From Massilia phosphatilytica (GTDB taxonomy: Bacteria; Pseudomonadota; Gammaproteobacteria; Burkholderiales; Burkholderiaceae_D): DNA of 64,000 nt. Positions 19,721-27,427 of this stretch are shown here, piece after piece (position 1 is the stretch's first letter; every line of letters starts with the position of its first letter). The notes beneath the pieces were generated by a model that did no database searches, was not told the origin of the DNA, and worked only from the letters and a program-made list of their open reading frames with translations. Where the stretch lies: positions 1-64,000 of the forward strand of contig NZ_PUIP01000006.1 in assembly GCF_002968015.1 (NCBI RefSeq), read 5' to 3'. The position numbers and the translations under genes are program-made.

Positions 19721-19736
19721 TGGCACGGCGTTTGCA
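19721..19736 (+). promoter_or_regulatory. Sigma-54 (-24/-12) promoter
   Basis: TGGCACG, four bases, then TTGCA matches the sigma-54 consensus exactly, with GG at 19722-19723 and GC at 19734-19735 (12-nt register). Transcription should start near 19747, 37 nt before the HTH-AAA gene. The divergent gene encodes a sigma-54 activator. Confidence 0.88.
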
Positions 19737-19783
19737 ATATAAGCATCGCCGCCATCGGGGCGGCGCCATTTCCCGGACGTGCC

Positions 19784-20770
19784 ATGACATTCAACCTCGC
19801 TTCCTCGCCCATCCAGCCCTTTGACGCCCGCGTCATGCTCGACGTGCACAGCCTGAAAGCCCTGCGCCAGCGCCGCGGCGGACGCGAGGCGTTGTCCGAA
19901 CAGTTCCAGGAACGGCGTCAATGCCTCACCCGCGCCGCCATCAAGCGCGCCGAATCCGGCAGGCCGGTCCAGTACCGCACCGCGCGCCACCTTGCGGCCT
20001 ACTACGGCATCGGCGTCGAAACCCTGATCGACGCCGAGCCGACCCGCCATGCCCCGCCACCGCCGCCCGTGCAGGACATGTCGGATGTCGAACGCCTGCA
20101 ATGCCGGGCCGTCATCGACGCGGTCCACGTCGGCGGCCGCGGCCGGATCATCGACGTGCAGGGCGTGGCCGGCGCCGGCAAGTCGCCCCTGCTGTCCTTC
20201 GGCGCGCGCGACGCCCGGGCGCGCGGCTATACCTGCGTCGTGCTCGATGGCGGCGCCACGGATGCACCCCACACCGCCGCAAGCCTGATGCTCGCCCTCC
20301 TCGGCCTGCAGGCGGCCGCCGGCACCGGGGCCGCCCCGCTGGCCGACCTCGTACGCGCACGCTGCGCTGCGCTGGGGGTGTCGCCGGTCCACATCGATGC
20401 GTGTGTCGGCCTCATCGACGCCGCGCCGGAGTGGCCGCTGCCCGCCACCCAGCTGCTGCAGACGGCCGCGCTGTGCGCGCTGGTCCAGCACCGCGCGGCG
20501 AACCAGCCGCTGCTCATCGCCATCGACGATCTCCAGTACGCCGACTGGCAGCTCGCGATGATCCTGAACGTGGTCGTGCCGACGACGCTGGACTACCCGG
20601 TATTGTGGATGTTCGCCACCCGCCTGGAACCCGGCCCGATGCGGCGTCCGCTCGGCGTGCGCATGGACGCGCTGGCCCGCACCACCCTGCACCTGACGCC
20701 GCCCCCTGTGCGCACGGACCGCGCCGACGCCGGCGGCGTGCACCGGCTCGGCCGCACGGCTGCCGACTAG
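19784..20770 (+). CDS. HTH plus AAA/NACHT-type ATPase, sigma-54-controlled, function unknown
   Basis: The 328-residue protein has an N-terminal helix-turn-helix-like region (about 17-90, VHSLKALRQRRGG through RTARHLAAYYGIG). A P-loop ATPase follows, with Walker A GVAGAGKSPLL near 135 and Walker B LLIAIDDLQYADW near 245, similar to the AAA_16 ATPases of MalT/STAND regulators. It ends soon after the sensor region, so it lacks the long C-terminal sensor repeats such regulators usually carry. The P-loop has GKSP where relatives have GKSR. Its promoter is a consensus sigma-54 site. The last 4 nt overlap the convergent peptidase gene. The role may be regulatory but is unproven. Confidence 0.75.
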   Translation: MTFNLASSPIQPFDARVMLDVHSLKALRQRRGGREALSEQFQERRQCLTRAAIKRAESGRPVQYRTARHLAAYYGIGVETLIDAEPTRHAPPPPPVQDMSDVERLQCRAVIDAVHVGGRGRIIDVQGVAGAGKSPLLSFGARDARARGYTCVVLDGGATDAPHTAASLMLALLGLQAAAGTGAAPLADLVRARCAALGVSPVHIDACVGLIDAAPEWPLPATQLLQTAALCALVQHRAANQPLLIAIDDLQYADWQLAMILNVVVPTTLDYPVLWMFATRLEPGPMRRPLGVRMDALARTTLHLTPPPVRTDRADAGGVHRLGRTAAD

Positions 20771-21480
20771 GGCGCTGGCGCCGGGTCGTCCACGTCGAGC
20801 ACGTGATCGCGGAAGATATCCGGCAGCATCTCCAGCACCAGTTCCCGGCCGAGCAGATCCGCACCGCGCACCGCGCGCGCGACCATGTCGATGCCGATGG
20901 CCGCCAGCGCCGCCTGTGCCGACGGCGCGTAGCTCAGGTGCCACGGTTCCGGGCACATGCCACGGCGGCGGGTCCGATACGGACGGAAGAAGCCGAAGCG
21001 CGCCGCGTGCACGTCGAGCCAGCCGTGCAGGCGCGCATACACGCCGCCTGGCCCGGCCTCGTCCGGCAACAGCGTCGTCCGGTAGCCGGGCGGTTGCGCG
21101 GCGCGGTCGAACACGTCGATGTCCGTACCCCAGTGGCGCCGCGACGCGCCCGGCAGCCCCGTCCAGTTGAGGATCGCATGGACGACGTCCGGCGGCGCCA
21201 GCGCGCCGTACTCGCGCGGCCTGCCCTGGCAATCGTACAGCGTCGCCTGCCCGGAAAACTTGCGGTTCCAGTTGCGGGCCTGGGCTGCGAACGGCCGCCA
21301 CGACGCGATCGGCAGCATGTCGATGCCCTCGCGCGCGGCCGCGGCGCGCATCGCGAGAAACGCCGCCGCGACCTCGGGCCGGGCCGCAAAGCGGGGCTCG
21401 CCCGGCACCTGGCCGTACTGCCGGACGTGCGTACGGGCGCGTCCCGTCAGCACGAGCTCGTCGAACGGCGACCCGCTCAT
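20767..21480 (-). CDS. M15-family D,D- or L,D-carboxypeptidase (VanY-like)
   Basis: The 237-residue protein carries the zinc motifs of the M15B peptidases: RRHWGTDIDVFD (zinc His and Asp) at about 118-129 and PEPWHLSY (catalytic Glu and zinc His) near 175. IASWRPFAAQ is the substrate-binding arginine segment. Such enzymes trim peptidoglycan peptides. I see no signal peptide, which is unusual for an enzyme that would act in the periplasm. It is convergent with the HTH-AAA gene (4-nt overlap) and precedes nothing obvious in the same operon. Confidence 0.85.
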   Translation of the reverse strand: MSGSPFDELVLTGRARTHVRQYGQVPGEPRFAARPEVAAAFLAMRAAAAREGIDMLPIASWRPFAAQARNWNRKFSGQATLYDCQGRPREYGALAPPDVVHAILNWTGLPGASRRHWGTDIDVFDRAAQPPGYRTTLLPDEAGPGGVYARLHGWLDVHAARFGFFRPYRTRRRGMCPEPWHLSYAPSAQAALAAIGIDMVARAVRGADLLGRELVLEMLPDIFRDHVLDVDDPAPAP

Positions 21481-21498
21481 CGTCCCGCGCCGCCCCGT

Positions 21499-21870
21499 TC
21501 AGCGCGTCTCGATCGCATCGACGCGGTCGGGATAGAACGCCACGTGTTCGCGGATCGCGGCCACGGCAGGGTACGGGGTTTCGTAGCTCCACGCCGCGGT
21601 TTCGCCCCGCGCACCCGCAGCCGCGATCGAGAAATAGGCGCAGTCGCCCTTGTACGGGCAATGCGTGTGCCGTTCGGTGCGCTGCAAGCGATCCATGGCC
21701 ACGTCCTCACGCGGAATGTAGAACACGGGCGGGTAATCCGCTTCGCGCAGCGCAAGCGCGCGATCACTGCTGGCAATCACCGCACCGCCCGCACGCACCG
21801 TCACGCGGCCGGGCGCCGGCGCGATGGTGATCGGATGGTCGGGGCCGGGTGTCTTCATGGCTGTCGGCAT
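21499..21870 (-). CDS. DUF427 domain protein
   Basis: The 123-residue protein has the family pattern YPPVFYIPREDV, then RTERHTHCPYKGDCAYFS, and a C-terminal YPDRVDA. DUF427 proteins are small beta-rich proteins of unproven biochemical role. It ends 18 nt before the start of the M15 peptidase gene on the same strand, so the two are probably co-transcribed. Confidence 0.88.
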   Translation of the reverse strand: MPTAMKTPGPDHPITIAPAPGRVTVRAGGAVIASSDRALALREADYPPVFYIPREDVAMDRLQRTERHTHCPYKGDCAYFSIAAAGARGETAAWSYETPYPAVAAIREHVAFYPDRVDAIETR

Positions 21871-21975
21871 GTTCTCTCCTGTCGTGGTCCCCTACGATCT
21901 CACGGCGGCTGGCCGGGTGCAAGTCCGCCCAGCGGCGGACGCGCCGCCGGGTTCCGCGCAAGTCGCAGACCTGGA

Positions 21976-22347
21976 TCAATCGCGGCCGATCCGGCCGGCG
22001 CGCACGATGCGCAGGTACAGCACGGCGTTCAGTGCCAGCACGGCCGCCGCCAGCCCCCATTGCATGGCGCGCGTGAGTCCGGATGGATAGATGAGCCCGA
22101 CGAGGTAATGGTCGACGAAGCCGCCCGCATAGCCGGCCGCTCCCGCCAGCACGCGCAGATGGTTCTCGAGGCCGGTCAGCGGACAGGCCGCCCCGGCGGC
22201 CTCGATCGCGATGCCCCATGCGACCGCGGCCAGGTGCAGGGGCAACAGCCGGCGCCGGCGCGCTACCAGTGCCGCGCCAGCCACGACGAACAGGATGAAG
22301 CCCAGGTGCAGCAACAGCACCATGGCCGCGAGTGTGTGATAGACCAT
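21976..22347 (-). CDS. DUF2784 membrane protein
   Basis: This 123-residue protein has four predicted helices. It has the typical family features VLLLHLGFILFVVAG, the cysteine motif GAACPLTGLENHLR and GGFVDHYLVGLIYPSG. The function of DUF2784 is unknown. It is divergent from the SYLF gene with 111 nt between and is followed after 105 nt by DUF427. Confidence 0.88.
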   Translation of the reverse strand: MVYHTLAAMVLLLHLGFILFVVAGAALVARRRRLLPLHLAAVAWGIAIEAAGAACPLTGLENHLRVLAGAAGYAGGFVDHYLVGLIYPSGLTRAMQWGLAAAVLALNAVLYLRIVRAGRIGRD

Positions 22348-22458
22348 GGCCCATCATACCCACCGGCGCACGACTGATACAGGTCAAACCCGCATCCGGG
22401 TGCGCTCCTATGCTCCACCTTCATCGCCGAACCGTTCGGCCGAACCGAGGAGAACATC

Positions 22459-23295
22459 ATGACGCACGTGATGCCACGCACGACAACGCCACCCCGCGCG
22501 GGCAGGCGCCGGCCCGTCCTGAGGCAAGCCCTGCTCGGCGTCGCCGCCCTGCTCATGCTCGCCTTCGCCTTGCCCGCCGCCACCGCGCAATCCGCCCAGA
22601 CGCACCGGTCGGCGCCGGCCGCCGCCGGACAGGCCACGCGCGGCGCCGACAGCGACTCCGCCACGCGGCGCCAGCAGACCGCGGTCAAGCACGTCAGCGA
22701 TGCCGTGGGCGCCGTGCACACGATGAGCGCGGAAACGGGCATGCCGGCGCTGCTGGCCCGCGCACGCGGCGTCTTCATCGTGCCCACGTACGGCCGCGCC
22801 GCGTTCGGCGTCGGCGGCGCGGGCGGTGCGGGCGTGCTGATGGTCCGGCGCGCCGATGGTTCCTGGGGCAACCCGGTGTTCTTCGACATCGGCGGCCTCA
22901 GCATCGGACTGCAGGCCGGCGCCGAAGGCGGACCGATCGCCCTCCTGCTGCTGAACCAGAAAGCCGTCGACAGTTTCCGCAACCGTAACAACTTCTCGCT
23001 CAGCGCCGACGCCGGCCTCACCATCGTTAACTTCGCGCGTATGGCCCAGGGCACGACGGCGGGCGACGTCGTCGCGTGGTCCGGCAGCAAGGGCCTGTTC
23101 GGCAACGCGGCCACGGTAGGCATCAACGACGTCCGCTACAACCAGCGCCTCACCGAAGCGTACTACGGCAAGCCGATGACGGCGCTGCAGGCGATCGACA
23201 GCGCCGAGACCAACACCCAGGCCGACGCCCTGCGCAAGGTACTCGGCAGTCCGCCGACGCCGGCCGGGAGCAGCGGCAAGGCCGGCGGGCGTTAG
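22459..23295 (+). CDS. Secreted SYLF (Ysc84) lipid-binding domain protein
   Basis: The 278-residue protein has a Sec signal peptide ending near AATAQS and a Ysc84/DUF500 domain at about 85-265. Family motifs are ARGVFIVPTYGRAAFGVGG, GNPVFFDIGG and VGINDVRYNQRLTEAYYG. Bacterial SYLF proteins are exported and bind lipids; some help with outer-membrane stability. The ATG follows GAGGAGAAC. Its last 4 nt overlap the convergent PEP-CTERM gene. Confidence 0.9.
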   Translation: MTHVMPRTTTPPRAGRRRPVLRQALLGVAALLMLAFALPAATAQSAQTHRSAPAAAGQATRGADSDSATRRQQTAVKHVSDAVGAVHTMSAETGMPALLARARGVFIVPTYGRAAFGVGGAGGAGVLMVRRADGSWGNPVFFDIGGLSIGLQAGAEGGPIALLLLNQKAVDSFRNRNNFSLSADAGLTIVNFARMAQGTTAGDVVAWSGSKGLFGNAATVGINDVRYNQRLTEAYYGKPMTALQAIDSAETNTQADALRKVLGSPPTPAGSSGKAGGR

Positions 23296-23894
23296 CGGCG
23301 CATCGAGCCCGGCCGGCGCCGCACTGCCGCCAGCATGCCGCCGGACAGCGCCACCAGCAGCAGCGTGGACGGCTCCGGCACGGCGCGCACGGCACTGAAC
23401 GCATTGTCCGGCGTGATCGTCAGGCGGCCGTCCGGCGCTGCGTCAGGATGGAGGGCGATGCCGCCCAGGTCGCCGTCCACGCCGAGGTAGTGCGTGGCGT
23501 CGAACAGCGACCAGCTGAACGTGCTGCCGTCGTTGCCGTCACCGAACAGGAAGCTCACGTCGAAGCCGACGTGCCCGCCCAGCTGGATCGCCTGGATCCA
23601 GTCGCCGCCGCCCGCGTCGCTCGTGAAGGTCAGCGTACGCGGGACGCCGCCCGTCATGGCGCCTGTCGCGACCGGAACGCCCAGCAGGTCGCCAACCAGG
23701 TTTGTCACGGACGCGCTGGCCGGCGTGGCGCCGCCGACGCCGAGGAAGGTCATGCCGAGCCAGGCGGTGCCCGTACCGAGCCTTGACGTGTCGATGTCGA
23801 CGTGGTGGACCGGTACGGCCAGCGCCGCGCCGGCGCACAGGCACATCCAGGTGGCGGCCAGCAGCCGGGCCGCGCGGTGTATCAGGGTCTGCAT
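23292..23894 (-). CDS. PEP-CTERM surface/secreted protein
   Basis: The 200-residue protein has an N-terminal signal peptide (cleavage near GAALA) and a C-terminal sorting tail with VPEPSTLLLVALSG followed by an arginine-rich end. That is the PEP-CTERM signal processed by an exosortase/archaeosortase-like enzyme. The middle is a beta-rich domain typical of short PEP-CTERM proteins. It follows the lyase gene by 9 nt with a GGAGA ribosome-binding site, so it is co-expressed with the polysaccharide locus. No exosortase gene is in the window. Confidence 0.85.
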   Translation of the reverse strand: MQTLIHRAARLLAATWMCLCAGAALAVPVHHVDIDTSRLGTGTAWLGMTFLGVGGATPASASVTNLVGDLLGVPVATGAMTGGVPRTLTFTSDAGGGDWIQAIQLGGHVGFDVSFLFGDGNDGSTFSWSLFDATHYLGVDGDLGGIALHPDAAPDGRLTITPDNAFSAVRAVPEPSTLLLVALSGGMLAAVRRRPGSMRR

Positions 23895-23903
23895 GTTCGT
23901 CTC

Positions 23904-26900
23904 CTAGTAGTTGGCTTTGATCAGCTTCGGGGTGTAGGCGATGACGGCCTTCGCGGGATTCGAGAACGTCGTGGTCACGCTCGCCGTCTGGCCGGGCGCC
24001 AGCTCCGCTTCGCCCAGCGTGACGTAGGGCACGCCATCCTTCAGCCCCGTCGCGTTGTCGAGCGTGACGCCGTTCGTCAGGCCGTCGAGGCGGAACTGCA
24101 GCGGGCCCTTGACCGTCGCGCCGCTCGTGTTCGTGAGCGTCACCGACCCCGTGTACTTCTGGGTGAACCGGTTCATCGTCAGGCCGGACCGCGCGATCCT
24201 GACGCTGCCCGTCACGTCCACAGGCGCCAGCAAGTCATAACGGGTGCCGTAAAAGTGGAACTCGCCGTACGACGAAATGCCCGGATACGCCGGATCGGTC
24301 GGCGGTCCCGGATGGTCGATGCGCGCCATGAAGTAGCGGTACTGTTGCGTCTCCAGGCCGGGCAGCACGGGGATCGTCTCCATCTCGAAGTTGCGGCCGC
24401 TCGTGTCGGTCGTCTCGCGGCTGGTGAGCAAGGTCCAGTTCACGTTGTCGTTCGAGCCGTACACATTGGCCCCCTGCGAACGGTTGCCGAACATGTAGCG
24501 GGCCTGGATGCCGAAGGCCCCGACGGCCACGCGGTAGTTCGCGCCGAAGTCGATGGTGATCGGGGCGCGCAGGTCGCCGGAATAACTGTTGTAGTTATTG
24601 TCGACCAGCAGGGCCGGACGGTCGGCGCCGAAGCCGATGGTCGTCACCATGTTCTTGCTCCAGTCGAGGCTGCCATCGGATGCGACCTTCGGATTGACGA
24701 GCTCCAGCTTGCGCACGGACGCCTGCACGGCCTTCAGCAGGGCCGGGAAATCGGCGTCGGACACGGTGCCCATCTGCTGCTGCAGCGGCGCCAGCTCCGC
24801 CTTGAAGGTGGCCAGCGACGGCGTCGTGTACGCGGCGGACGAATCGTAGCCGTCGAGCGCCGCCTGGAACGCGGATGCGCGGTCCGGCTGCACGTTCAGG
24901 CGCGCCGTCACCGTGGCGACGGCGACGCCGTCGGTCGCGGCGACGACGATGTCGTGCATCCCGGCCTGGCCTGGCGCCGGTGTCCAGTCGAACGCGCCAC
25001 TGGACGTGTTCACAGTCGCCCCGGTCGGCAAGCGGACGGCTTCGTACGTCACGCTGTCGGCCGTATTGGCGTCGGTCGCGACGTAGCTCGCGTGGTAAGG
25101 CATGCCCTGCACGACGATCTCCGTCACGGGGAACACCGGCATGGCAAAACGCGGCGGCGTCAGTTGGGACGGCGCGGCCATGTTCACGTAGTCCACGTCC
25201 ACCGTCGCCCCCTCGGGGCCGGAGAATGTGAAGAACATGATGTTATCGCCGAGCCAGCGGCTGCCGATGGCGGCCGCCGACGTGTCGGGAACGATGTAGC
25301 GCCACTGGCCGTGCGTGTCGGGCACCGTCATCAGCGACCATGGGCTGGCGTCGCGGCTGGCGCGCGCGGACAGCGTCACCGGCGCATTGGTACGGACCAT
25401 GATGCCGACCGGCGCATACTTCGAACGGTCCGCATATTGCACGTCGTGGAACACGATCGTGGCGCCGGCGGGCGTCACACCGGCATGGCCGAAGGTGCGG
25501 TCGCCCTCCGTCTGCATCGACCAGCCGCCGTCGAGGAAGATGGATTTGCGCTCCGCCTCGAGGATGCCCGCCGTGGCGGCCGGCAGCGGCACCCCGGTCA
25601 GCGCCTGCGGCAACGTGAAGAACGCGGTCGGGCCCATGTCCTTGTTGTTGGGCGTCGCCGGTCCCCACGGGATGGCCGGACCGTTGGCGTGCGCCGCCGC
25701 CGTCGCCAGGTAAGGCGCCTCGGCGTCGACGTCGACGCCTTCCACGTATTTGTACGTGTTGTAGATCTCCGCGATCGCGTCGACCTCGTACAGGCGGCCG
25801 CGGTAGGCGGGTGAGATGCCGGAGGTGCCGCCCGTCGTGTCGGCCCACGGCGTGTCGTAGCCGAGCATGTACTCGGCATAGGCGTTTGCGCCCCGCAGCA
25901 GGCGGTCGCCGCCGAACCGGTAGACGCTCACGGCGTCGGCGCCTGTCGACGGCTTGCCCGTAAACGGATCGACCTTCGTGCCCTGCGCGGTCACGAGGCG
26001 CAGCAGGCCGCCCAGGATGTCGACGTTGTCGCCCGCGTGCGCGCCGTCGCGCGACATTTCCTCGACTTCGTAGAACGTCTTGCCCGTCTTGTTGATCGGG
26101 TTGTCTGCGTCGATCCGCGCGATCGCCGACATGATGGCGCCGTTGATGTCCGGGCGCGTGGACGTCGCGTTGACGGTCAGCCATTCGACCGACTCGTCGT
26201 AGCGCGGGCGGTTGTCGGTGAAGATCGCGCCGGCGATCCGGCCGACGAGCGAATACTGCTGCTGGTTCCGGAATCGCTCGTTACTGGAAAAGAAGGTGCG
26301 CTCCATCGGATCGACCAGGTTGTTCTTGAGCTTCTGCGTGTCCGTGTCCGTCCACGCGAGGGGGTAATCCGTGTAGGTCGGATCGGCCGGCGTATAGCGC
26401 ATGATCTCGGCGGCCATCAGCATGCGCGACAGCGGCACGCCGTTGTGGATGTGCGCGTCCGGGAAATAGGCATACCCGGCCGGGTTCATGTTGCTCCACG
26501 TGCGCAGGATACGCATGGCGTTGCGCCGGTACTCGTTGCGGCCCGTGACGTAGTACAGGATCGCCTGCGTCAGCGCGCCCTGCGAATCGTTGATCATGCG
26601 CGTCTGCGCCGTCGTACTGCTGTAGTTCGGCGTGTTCGGCGTGTCGACCTTCGTGGCGTCGCGGTTCGTGGGCTGCAGGTTGATGCTCGCATAGTTGCAG
26701 CACACGTTCGCGAGCACGTTGTAGTACGACTTGTAGGGCTCGACGTCGGCGCGGATCTGCTGGCGCACATATTCCAGCTGCTCCGGCGTGAAGCCCAGCC
26801 CGGGATGGCGGAAGCCGGTACCGCTCACGATCGGCTGCGCCATCGGCGTGGCGACGAAGGTCACGGCCCTGGCGCCGCTCCCCACGAGCACCAGCGTCGA

Positions 26901-27032
26901 CGCCAGTGCCAATGCCACCATCTTTGCTTGCGCGTTGCCACGCAACGCATTCCACCTCTGATGCGAATGGTTATACATGATTGTCCTTATAAGTTTGTCA
27001 ACCAGTTCTTTGGGTGCTGCCACCGACAACAT
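23904..27032 (-). CDS. Secreted multidomain alginate-lyase-superfamily protein
   Basis: The 1042-residue protein has a signal peptide (hydrophobic VALALASTLVLVGSGARA around residues 38-56). An AlgL-like alpha/alpha domain follows at about 75-420, with EYRRNAMRILRTWSN and MSRDGAHAGDN resembling the catalytic RDxxH region. Further on are an Ig-like putative domain with FDWTPAPGQAG, an F5/8-type C discoidin-like domain (about 790-920) and a C-terminal beta domain. It should cut an acidic polysaccharide by beta-elimination; the exact substrate is unknown. The ATG at 27032 has AAGGAGGAGG just before it. An ATG at 26978 (with AAGGACA) is the alternative. LacI operators lie upstream. Confidence 0.82.
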   Translation of the reverse strand: MLSVAAPKELVDKLIRTIMYNHSHQRWNALRGNAQAKMVALALASTLVLVGSGARAVTFVATPMAQPIVSGTGFRHPGLGFTPEQLEYVRQQIRADVEPYKSYYNVLANVCCNYASINLQPTNRDATKVDTPNTPNYSSTTAQTRMINDSQGALTQAILYYVTGRNEYRRNAMRILRTWSNMNPAGYAYFPDAHIHNGVPLSRMLMAAEIMRYTPADPTYTDYPLAWTDTDTQKLKNNLVDPMERTFFSSNERFRNQQQYSLVGRIAGAIFTDNRPRYDESVEWLTVNATSTRPDINGAIMSAIARIDADNPINKTGKTFYEVEEMSRDGAHAGDNVDILGGLLRLVTAQGTKVDPFTGKPSTGADAVSVYRFGGDRLLRGANAYAEYMLGYDTPWADTTGGTSGISPAYRGRLYEVDAIAEIYNTYKYVEGVDVDAEAPYLATAAAHANGPAIPWGPATPNNKDMGPTAFFTLPQALTGVPLPAATAGILEAERKSIFLDGGWSMQTEGDRTFGHAGVTPAGATIVFHDVQYADRSKYAPVGIMVRTNAPVTLSARASRDASPWSLMTVPDTHGQWRYIVPDTSAAAIGSRWLGDNIMFFTFSGPEGATVDVDYVNMAAPSQLTPPRFAMPVFPVTEIVVQGMPYHASYVATDANTADSVTYEAVRLPTGATVNTSSGAFDWTPAPGQAGMHDIVVAATDGVAVATVTARLNVQPDRASAFQAALDGYDSSAAYTTPSLATFKAELAPLQQQMGTVSDADFPALLKAVQASVRKLELVNPKVASDGSLDWSKNMVTTIGFGADRPALLVDNNYNSYSGDLRAPITIDFGANYRVAVGAFGIQARYMFGNRSQGANVYGSNDNVNWTLLTSRETTDTSGRNFEMETIPVLPGLETQQYRYFMARIDHPGPPTDPAYPGISSYGEFHFYGTRYDLLAPVDVTGSVRIARSGLTMNRFTQKYTGSVTLTNTSGATVKGPLQFRLDGLTNGVTLDNATGLKDGVPYVTLGEAELAPGQTASVTTTFSNPAKAVIAYTPKLIKANY

Positions 27033-27052
27033 GCCTCCTCCTTCACCGTTGT

Positions 27053-27064
27053 GTTATCGATAGC
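27053..27064 (-). promoter_or_regulatory. LacI-type operator upstream of the lyase gene
   Basis: GTTATCGATAGC matches the palindrome GTTATCGATAAC in 11 of 12 positions. It lies 20 nt before the lyase start, as expected for a repressor site near the start of transcription. Confidence 0.7.
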
Positions 27065-27104
27065 GCGTAAATCGTAACACGGGAATAACAAAGCGGATGA
27101 ATTT

Positions 27105-27124
27105 TTGTTATCGTTATCGACACA
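27105..27124. promoter_or_regulatory. Overlapping LacI-type half-sites
   Basis: GTTATCGTTATC (27107-27118) overlaps a second GTTATCGAC half-site starting at 27113. The first is preceded by TTTTT as in the other operators. The site could serve looping between the divergent promoters. Confidence 0.6.
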
Positions 27125-27181
27125 TCTGGCATGCACGCGAGACGGTGGAATACGGCGGCGGTCGAAACATCAACGAAACAG

Positions 27182-27210
27182 TTGATCCGGACGATAAGTT
27201 TTGTTATCGT
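27182..27210 (+). promoter_or_regulatory. Candidate promoter of a small RNA
   Basis: A -35 TTGATC (27182-27187) and a -10 TATCGT (27205-27210) are separated by 17 nt. The -10 lies inside a LacI-type operator. Transcription would begin near 27217. Confidence 0.45.
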
Positions 27211-27214
27211 TAAC
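27203..27214 (+). promoter_or_regulatory. LacI-type operator over the small RNA promoter
   Basis: GTTATCGTTAAC differs from the perfect palindrome at one position and is preceded by TTTT. It covers the proposed -10 element. Confidence 0.65.
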
Positions 27215-27216
27215 TT

Positions 27217-27329
27217 GCGCTGTACGCTCGGACATGACCGGTTCATGTCGGTATGGCGATCTCCTTGCGGGCTCGTTCCAGTCCCGTATTCGGCCCATCC
27301 CGACCATGTCGGGGCGGGCCATTTTTTTT
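27217..27329 (+). ncRNA. Putative operator-controlled small RNA
   Basis: A transcript starting near 27217 would be about 113 nt. It would contain a 5' hairpin with perfect 7-bp arms (GACATGA 27231-27237, TCATGTC 27243-27249), an open region with CTCCTT (27261-27266) complementary to Shine-Dalgarno sequences, and a strong terminator with eight T. kduI has its own promoter and operator downstream, so the terminator ends a separate transcript. ATCTCCT (27259-27265) can pair with AGGAGAT in the ribosome-binding sites of kduI (27417-27423) and the MFS gene (33319-33325). This is inferred from sequence only. Confidence 0.5.
27292..27329 (+). terminator. Rho-independent terminator upstream of the kduI promoter
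   Basis: GGCCCATCCCGA (27292-27303) pairs with TCGGGGCGGGCC (27309-27320), 10 of 12 positions, with a 5-nt loop, followed by ATTTTTTTTG. It ends a plus-strand transcript before the kduI promoter. Confidence 0.8.
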
Positions 27330-27353
27330 GTGCCGCCGCCCCTGCCGCGGGGT

Positions 27354-27381
27354 TTTACTTTTTGAAATACCCTGATATGAT
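27354..27381 (+). promoter_or_regulatory. kduI operon promoter
   Basis: TTTACT (27354-27359) and TATGAT (27376-27381) are 16 nt apart. The perfect LacI-type palindrome lies immediately downstream, over the expected transcription start. Confidence 0.6.
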
Positions 27382-27382
27382 T

Positions 27383-27394
27383 GTTATCGATAAC
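27383..27394 (+). promoter_or_regulatory. LacI-type operator of the kduI operon
   Basis: GTTATCGATAAC is a perfect 12-bp palindrome, preceded by TT, 34 nt before the kduI start. It is the best copy of the motif in the window. Confidence 0.85.
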
Positions 27395-27427
27395 CGCTAA
27401 CAACTTACAGGGAACGAGGAGATACCC

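Larger units (their letters stand above)
27033..27427. other. Divergent regulatory region of the polysaccharide locus
   Basis: This 395-nt gap holds at least four LacI-type operator copies, the promoters of the lyase gene and kduI, and a probable small RNA gene with its own promoter and terminator. No protein gene is supported here. Confidence 0.75.

Noticed and set aside
19921-22377. A continuation of the HTH-AAA protein in another frame
   Set aside because: The plus-strand frame downstream is antisense to the M15, DUF427 and DUF2784 genes and shows no ATPase or repeat motif.
27131-27400. An 89-codon open frame across the small RNA candidate
   Set aside because: No ribosome-binding site, no recognisable protein, and it runs through a terminator and a promoter.
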